Origin: Nereocystis luetkeana
Taxonomy: Eukaryota > Sar > Phaeophyceae > Laminariales > Laminariaceae
Assembly (NCBI GenBank): GCA_031213475.1
Contig: JARUPZ010000002.1
Coordinates: 5,713,049 to 5,777,048 of the forward strand
Direction of reading: 5' to 3'
DNA length: 64,000 nucleotides
The notes beneath the pieces were generated by a model. It did not search any database and was not told where the DNA came from. It saw only the letters and a list, made by a program, of their open reading frames with translations. The position numbers and the translations under genes are program-made. Of the stretch, positions 57,001-64,000 are shown piece by piece. Every line of letters starts with the position of its first letter. Position 1 is the stretch's first letter.

Positions 57001-60000
57001 ACGAGTTTCCTCTTGCAAAGGTGAGTAGAAGTGAAGCCGAAGTGAACTATATAGAGCGCTGAAATCGGCCACTTGGTGTGCAACCCGTGAAAACGTGATA
57101 ATGCCATGTTTTGCCTGCGATAATCCCGTTACTTACCTGCGATAACCCTGTGTTTTGCCTGAAGGGTGGGACATAGGCGAGCGGCAGGAGATGGTGACCC
57201 TGAAGGGGCACTCGGATATCGTGATGGGCATGATGGTCATGAGATCCCTCGACAACCTTGTTTCGGCCAGCCTGGACACCAGCATTCGGGTTTGGGATAC
57301 GTACACCCAGAAGCCCGTGCACACGTTGCTAGGCCACAACAAGGTACGACTGCACACGGCAGGGGAAAAGAGAGTGTGGCAACGAACGAGTCGCGGCGCC
57401 AATGCTTTTATGTCTGATGCAGTGCCGTCGCTTTTCGTAGTAACGCAAGCGTCGTCGATAGTACGAAGCACGCAAAAGGTATCCGGAAAGAGTTGATTGA
57501 AGCAATTGCAACCACTGTAGGGGCCTCTTTACAATGGATCTTTCGAAAATATTTAGCTCCAGATAGGTTTTCGTGATACTGGAATCGTACCGCGACGGCT
57601 TCCCAGCCTTGGGCGTCGATCGCCCCTTGTCTGCGGTGTGAAGGCAAAAACAACAGTAAGGCTTCAGCTGGGGTATGATGTGGCGCGCGTTTCCTCGTCG
57701 ACAGACGAAGCTCAGTCAGGACGGGGATGCCTGCGCTCAGGAACGCAAGGACACTCATTCCTCCGCAGAAACGGTTCTTTGTACCTGGATCTCCAAATAT
57801 TTTATCAAACGCATTCAAAGAATGAACAGCAAATCCATGCCCCACGTGGTCGGTTGAATCAACCCCAATACCAACAACACTTGTCCCATCGCCCCCCCCA
57901 CCCCCACGTGCCTTCAGGGTGTGCACTCCCTCACCTACAGCTCTCAGTACCGATGCCTTATTTCGGCGGGTTTCGACCACGAGGCCCATGTCTGGTGAGG
58001 AGTACTCTGGAAGTTGTCTAGAGAAGATCAAAAGCATTGTCAATCGCCCTTCATGCAAGGGGAAAATGAAGGAGCGGTCGGGTTGACGTACTCCTCGTTG
58101 CGTGGATAGGGCCTGGTTTGTTTGCTCGTTCCAGACACGGTATGGTCAGCCGGGTAGATGCTTAAATCTTTCCGGGAACAGTCATTGTCGATGGCCGCAA
58201 ATGACGCCCATACAGGCGAGATTGCTTTCCGTGATTCTCCGGCTTTTTCCCCTTGTTTGTCTTTGTGCGCGCTACGCTAGGTCACCGTTCGTGAATTCCC
58301 TCTTGAATAAACTAAAGGGTCACCACGCGTCGCTAGTAGGATGTCAAGCGGTGGAGGGAACACCGGAGCTTATCACCGCGGACACCTCGGGCGTAGTCAA
58401 GGTACCTTGATGTTGCAGCCGTCCACTATCGATAGTTGATAGGTATACCATCCGTCTTGATATCCCCCAGCTGGCATTTCCCCCACGGCGAACGAGCAAG
58501 GTGCAACATCTAAGTCTTCACAACGCAGGAGGTTACCATAATATCTCCCATCACATCAAAGTCGAGGTAGGAGTGCGCCATGACTCTCAACACACGCTCC
58601 TGCAGGCGCGCACTGTTGAAAACTTCAATACGCAGGCACTCTTTCCATCAATTCCCCCGTTTCTGTCCATGCTTCTAGGACACATGGTTGGTGCGATACG
58701 ACGTAGCACAAGGAACTAATGAGTGTGCCTTCGCCCTGCTCTCCTCGTCCCTCTCTCTAGCTGTGGGATCTTCGGACGTTCCACTGCGTGCAGACTTTCC
58801 AGGCTGACAACGATGGAGAGCTGCCTAGAGACAAGGCGTCTACCTCGTGTTTCGTGCACTTCAAAGTGCCCCCGACCAGGTCCAACCAGGAGCAGGTGAT
58901 AATTGAAAGCACAGCAGCACGTTTTCTCAAAAATCCAGCAGGCAGTCGAAACCAAAGCAACAAGTTTTCTAAAACACTTGCGTCAACTGTGCATCAAACA
59001 GTTTCAAAGGTAGAGTCACGACCGGTACGCATAGCGATACTATCGCAACCCATAGGAGTTAGACTACCACAGGCGGCATTGCTTTATGTACGGCACGATT
59101 TATCCTTCGCCAGACGCTCTACACTTGAAAACAGAATAGATTTTTTTGTCTGTCGGTTGCAAGGAAAACGGCTTATTGCTGGAACTATTGTCACACTACG
59201 CAGCGATAGCTGTTGACCATCGACAGTCCGTGACGAAACCAAGACTCGACCCATGCACCGGTGGTCCCTCATTTTCATGTTTCCCGCGTGTAGCGATGCA
59301 ACCTTAACCTTGCACCAAGGATGTTCTGGTTGCACACCGTTTCACAAAACAATTTTGACGCGTTTGGTTAGCTCTAAAAGGGGGGCATAATAAAAGAAAC
59401 ACACCGACCGACACACAGACGTCTCCATCGTGTCGGTCTGTAACCGTCTACTGCACTGACGAAAACGCTAGAATGCATGACCAATACACAACCACACCTC
59501 TGTGCAAACGCCACTACAATACTTTTGTGTACGCCCGACCCAACTTGCGCGTGCGGAAGGACGATCATCGGCTGGTTCTGGCAAGGGGAAAACGGCTCCT
59601 TCCTTTCGATCAATACCGGTGCAAGACCGAAGCCATCACCGACGATTTCGTTGTCACGTGCGCCTGCTTCAACCACACCTCTCTTACCATTTTAACAGCC
59701 ACGGAAAGAACGGTCAAGGTACGTAATATTGTCCTGAACGGAACGCGTTTTTCATTATACGGTGTTCATTTTCGACTCAGAATCAATGCCGAGGTCATGC
59801 AGTCATGATGGAGTTGACAAATACAACTAGTTGCAACATTTATGGACGAACTTTACCTTCTTTACGCTGACTAATACTGTAGTTATGCTTTTAACGCCTA
59901 GACTAGAGCCGTAGATATTTGAAAGCCGTCATTATCCGTCGTGAGGATAGTACAAGACCATTGAGGTGCCCACCACAGCTACGCGCAAGCTACCAAGACA

Positions 60001-63000
60001 AAGATTATATATCGAACGAAACTGATGCATACGTACCCCATACAAGTAGGAGTTATCGTATTGCATGGCAAGTTCTTAGTAGCAGCTTCTCGCAGGCACT
60101 ATGTCTCTTGCGATTCTGAGGAAGGATAAGACTGGTTGGTGCCCATGAGGTACAGTGCCGACGCAGCTGTCTCGGTGGCATACTTCGGAGTTTAGCATGA
60201 TAATCATCGTGAACGATGTAGAGTTAACGATACATGGCAAGTGTGCTGGTTGGTCGACGGCATCCATACCCATCAGCCTGATGGCCCTGTGTGCTTATGC
60301 TTTCGCTGTCTTCTCGTCTCGTGGCCGTGTTGTCTACTTCTTTCGGCAAGATTTGGGATGCCGTAGGAGGCATTCTGAAAGGCGTATTCAAAGGTATCAC
60401 CGACGCGGACATCACGGCAGTTTGTCTGGACGACAGGTAAAGCCACACAGAAGCAAAAAACAACCTACTCCACAGCCTACTACGTAGTCCCGCATTTTGC
60501 AATCGGCGACGAAACCCAAGGAGTAACAATCGCCGAAAATGAACGTTTACGGTTTCTCCTAGCACCAAGCTTGAGCTTCAGAGCTGTAACAGGTATATGG
60601 GTGCAATGTCAAACGCGTCGACAGCAATCGGAACAAAAATATGCTACCATGCGGAGGGCGGCACTGTGGCATTGCTGAAGTGCCCCTGCCGACTTACCCT
60701 TGTCTTACCGCGCAATAGGGAGCGTAAGTTTATTCTCGGGAATGCCAAGGGTGAGGTCGCCGTCTACAACTTCAGAAACGGGGCAAAGATGAAGGACCTC
60801 GACACGCAGTTCGGACCCATCGCTGGGTTGGTGTACTGCGAGCAGGAAAAAGCTGTGCTGGTCGCTTGCCAGGTGAGAACCGGGAACCGGGCCGTTATAC
60901 GTAGGCGAACCACCGCTTGCTCAATCACACCCGTAGAAGCTGCCAATAATTCCAGCGATGGTTGCTTCTTGCTCTTCCAACGGAGGAAAGCATCTCGACT
61001 GAGTGGTGGGCGGATACCGACAAATAAAAGCCGGTAGTCTGCTTCTAATGGGCGAGATAATAGGGTTTCATCTATACTCCGCTGCCCGGAATGCCTTGTG
61101 AAAAGGAACGATTCGCCCAACCGTATTGCTCGCTATCAGCAATGCCTCTTGGTGGCCGAAATTATTCCTCTATACAGGATGGAGACATGGTGTGCTTCGA
61201 CGAGATGGATCCTGACAAGGCCGCACTTCTCGTCACCTTCGAAGGTGGTGGTTCGGCCTACTCAGATGACCTTAACAACGTCGCCTACTCGCACAAGAAT
61301 GGTCTCGTCGCCACGAGCAGGTGCGCTGTCGTTCCACGTTGACTCCGTTTGCCTTGCGCCTGCTATAGTGTTCCCGGTTGCCCCGGGCGATGATGTCGAG
61401 TTGTTGCGCCACTATAAAAAGGTGTGAAGTGCAACGCGCCAGCGAGCGAGTGTGACAGTGCAACATTCCATTCATTTTTCCCTGAGCTGTAACCTATTTC
61501 TAACAACCAGGTCACAGATTCTCGCTGGGGTTGCCGGGTGAGAGAAGCTCTTTTTTATAAACACATTGCGCTAAACATTTTCCCGACCCCGTGCCTCAAT
61601 CAAACGACATAACATGTCACTCTACAACACCGTCTTTTTCCTCGGCATGTGAATAACTGGTTCCAATGTTTTGACAATCACGCACTAATCTTCGCCAAGG
61701 ACAACTATATGTGAGATCGCTTCGGCAACCGTAGTAGCAGCAGCATGCTGCTCCAGCCCCCCCCCCCTCCCTTGCCGTTAGCCTTTTTCTCGGGTACAAT
61801 TGGCAACTGCAGTATATGTAGTTATACAGTTTCAGTGGGCGACGCCTATCCTTTCTGCGATGTCCCTACTGTCTACTATGACCGATATAACGATTATTTA
61901 TCAATACACACCATTGTACATCACCGCGGATGCTTGTGAAATGGTGCTGCTGGTGGAAACTGCGGCGTCAACCATGCGCGGCAACGAACAACCAGCTGTA
62001 ACCCAGAGGACGGGATAATTATCTGGGGGTTCGGCACAGGGCGACAGGACCACGTGTTGGCACACGGCAAAGCAGAAGGTGAGGGTGCCCATTCTTCATT
62101 TTTCAGTTTCAGAAAAGAAAATCACCTGCAATGGCACCAAGTCACACAAACGCCCACGAGTCTAGCTCTACTTGGTGGTGATCTGGACCAATCGGGCTTC
62201 GACATGGGAACATTGCGAGATTGTGGATAGGAACATCGAGGCCCCCATGGGGCACGCCAAGTTAAAATAACAAAAATTCAAAACAGCGTACAGTGAATAT
62301 AGAGCACTCCTCTTGTGAACCCTCTTGGCATTAGACGAGCAGGGACAGTAAACTGTGGAAACAGGAGGGCAGCGCACATTTGTTTTGTGCGCTGGCAGGC
62401 AGAGGTCACGATCGAGGGTGAATTGATATACTCTCCTTCGCGGCGAGATTTTCTCTTTCCAATGCAACCCAGCCGCAGATTGCCGAAAGGAGAGCTTCGA
62501 CGCTATGCAAAATACCATATTGGCACCGTTAGATATATGCTTGTTTAGCGGCTTCGACGTCGGAAAACGACTTTGCATCCGGCGCTGCTTTATCACAACA
62601 AACTACAGGGTATCATCCCTTTGCACCGCACAGATACTTCTTCACCGCGTGGACCCATTGCATTTTTCCTGCCCTCGCACTGCCCGTCAGGTCTAGTGAG
62701 CAGCGTGGCAGCCCTTTTATTTCTGGATCCTTACCCCCTTCTTTTGGCCACCTACGCCGACGGGGCAATTCGGGTGTGGGGGGTCAAGGGAAGCCCCCTC
62801 AAAGGCTTGCTGGTCCTCACGTTTCCCAACCAGGCACCAACGGAGGCGTACTTTTGGGGTGATGAAGATGCTGAATACCCCCTGCTGAGGTACACTGCCA
62901 TGTTCAGGAGAATGTTTGCTTTACGGCCAGTTTTATCCTCGGTCAAGTCAGGTTACCGTCAGAACTCTATGTTGCTCCCAGCGACCGCGCTGTGAACAGC

Positions 63001-64000
63001 GAGTAACCTACGGTTGGGTAGTGGTCCTGTGGAAATATCCCTACGATATACTCTGCACCCTGGAACTCAGATGCGCAGACCCAACCCAGCGACTCGTCAA
63101 GGTATTCCACCCCTCCCCCTCGTCTCCGTGTAAACCCAACACACGCGTAGGTATAAACCTTCCGCCGAAGAACTTGTAGCAGCGGACGAGGAAAAGATAA
63201 CCGCGGATGGAGACCAAGAAGTAGGACCGACTTCGAGAGAAAACGGGCAGGATGAGGCAGAGGCATGGGGGGCGACAGAGCACCCTACGACAGAAGATGC
63301 ACGGGCGACGTCTTCTGTGAAAGGGCAGAGTGGCAGCAAAAGTAGCAGAGGGAACGCTGACACTGGTCAAGCCACGGAGCTCCGGGGGGAAGAAGAAGAA
63401 GACGACGAACACAAGTTTTCCGAATGGAAGGTCCATCCGCGCTGGACGCCTCGGAAGGACACGGCTCTTCAGGTATCTCAGTGTAGCCTCCCGACGGCTT
63501 AATTACCGGTGATCGGATCAAAGTAAGTATTTTTGCATGAACCAGAACAGCGAGCGAGGTGGCATCCCTCCTGTCTGAACGTGATACAGTCCGTCTTAAG
63601 CGAACCAGAACGCGCCCAACGTGACATCCCTCCTGCCATATCTTCACATGATACGGCTACGTGAAAAAGCGGTGGTACTTCTCGACAATGTCGCGACAGA
63701 CACTCCCACGCGCTCTTCGACACATGTTTTCCTCTTGCAAGGTTCTCAGCGCACAATGGCACCCCGAGACAGCTTGCCTTTTCACGGGGGACGAAACAGG
63801 AAGGTTGCGGTGTTGGAGCCTCCAGAGAGTTTTGGAAACACTCGGGGTGGATCCCGTGCGGGAGGTCGCAGTTGGATATGCCGATTCCTATCGAGGTGGA
63901 AACCGAAGTCAGGGGGGGATGGGAACCTCGCGGAAGGACAGTGCGGAAACGAAAAACGAAAAGGTAGGCACGCAGCTTGCGAATCTAGGCAAGCACTGTA
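48022..64000 (+). CDS. EF-hand and WD40-repeat protein, WDR49/EFCAB8-like (3' end beyond window)
   Basis: Exons: 48022-48138, 49218-49385, 53645-53923, 54307-54435, 55329-55400, 56413-56626, 57165-57343, 57918-57994, 58281-58401, 58761-58879, 59472-59718, 60351-60436, 60719-60872, 61178-61320, about 62009-62078, 62691-62889, about 63004-63101, about 63144-63472, and 63742 to 63963 or beyond. Phases agree from the first to the fourteenth exon. A degenerate EF-hand (AEFHAHDDEVDLEDFC) precedes a canonical one at residues 190-201 (DINGDGMMEWDE). WD40 blades follow: TLKGHSDIV...SIRVWDTY, CLISAGFDHEAHVW, LWDLRTFHCVQTF, IWDAVGGILKGVF, FILGNAKGEVAVYNF and ATYADGAIRVWG. Such Ca2+-binding WD proteins are mostly found in ciliated organisms; brown algal gametes and spores swim, so a flagellar role is plausible. 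Gly/Ser and acidic low-complexity inserts interrupt the EF region and the C-terminal blades. The join 61320 to 62009 is out of phase, so a small exon may be missing. Start ATG 48022 is provisional. Confidence 0.87.
48139..49217 (+). other. Intron 1 of the EF-hand/WD40 gene
   Basis: Non-coding, AT-richer, with several short CA/TA-rich stretches, one TATTAATA palindrome (48735) and two TACCAGGTA motifs (48759, 49058). Confidence 0.5.
49793..49862 (-). repeat. tRNA-like sequence, probable SINE head
   Basis: On the minus strand an A-box-like TGGCTTGGTAGG (49855-49844) and a B-box-like GGTTCAAGTCC (49811-49801) stand at normal tRNA spacing. The T arm GTGGG-TTCAAGT-CCCAC is fully paired. The acceptor and anticodon stems do not pair, so this is not a working tRNA. 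It fits the promoter-bearing head of a tRNA-derived SINE or a decayed tRNA copy. The 3' boundary is not clear. Intronic in the EF-hand/WD40 gene. Confidence 0.55.
50044..50930. mobile_element. Non-autonomous hAT-like DNA transposon (887 bp)
   Basis: Ends are inverted: CAGGGCTGTTCGCGG at 50044 and CCGCGAACAGCCCTG ending at 50930, with further imperfect match inward. Flanking 8-mers GAAATAAA (50036-50043) and GAAATATA (50931-50938) agree at 7 of 8 positions, fitting the 8-bp target duplication of hAT elements. CAGGG ends are also typical of hAT. The interior is made largely of GGGTCGGGTC-type repeats in both orientations around a unique core (about 50350-50590). The core has only a short minus-strand frame and no recognisable transposase. 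It lies in the 4.3 kb intron of the EF-hand/WD40 gene. Confidence 0.85.
50931..53644 (+). other. Rest of the large intron of the EF-hand/WD40 gene
   Basis: I found no exon needed for phase between 49385 and 53645. Open frames around 51820-52040 and 52158-52626 lack family resemblance. GTT microsatellites occur at about 51578-51602 and 53190-53204. Confidence 0.5.

Overview
The window looks like nuclear DNA of a photosynthetic stramenopile, most likely a brown alga (Ectocarpus-like). Supporting points are short GC-rich exons (70-300 bp) with GT-AG introns of 0.3-4 kb, long repeat-filled introns, and a plastid protein of cyanobacterial ancestry behind a signal peptide with an A-F cleavage motif typical of complex plastids. 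Gly/Ala/Ser homopolymers are common in proteins, and there is a filamin/PA14 surface protein of a type I associate with brown algae. The species call is inference. I see no rRNA, CRISPR or prokaryotic operon.

Layout: (1) 1-547, + strand: 3' end of a gene with an Arg-Ser-rich tail, then about 3 kb of non-coding flank. (2) 12788-3636, - strand: a two-exon gene for a 2237-residue protein. It has SQ/TQ motifs, two copies of a Trp/Gly domain, a tandem BRCT pair resembling 53BP1/Crb2, and a BAH-like C-terminus; it is a candidate DNA-damage mediator. (3) 12916/13463-17021, + strand: a plastid-targeted DUF3172 membrane protein, divergent from (2) across about 130 bp. (4) 18736-44287, + strand: a roughly 16-exon surface protein of about 940 residues (filamin-type repeats, PA14 domain, membrane segments, cytoplasmic tail). 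Its introns hold a degenerate satellite, foldback hairpins and two palindromes made of inverted copies of its own exons. (5) 44.5-47.6 kb: a rearranged duplicate of the last exon and 3' flank of gene (3). (6) 48022 to beyond 64000, + strand: an EF-hand plus WD40 protein of the WDR49/EFCAB8-like class, with about 19 visible exons; its largest intron carries a hAT-like non-autonomous transposon and a tRNA-like SINE head.

The genes do not form a pathway. The main interest is structural: repeated inverted duplication of exons inside gene (4), the rearranged exon duplicate of gene (3), and dispersed short motifs (TACCTGGTA/TACCAGGTA and TATTAATA) that are heavily over-represented in non-coding DNA. 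Exon joins were made by eye from GT-AG sites and checked for phase. Where phases did not fit, the entry says so.
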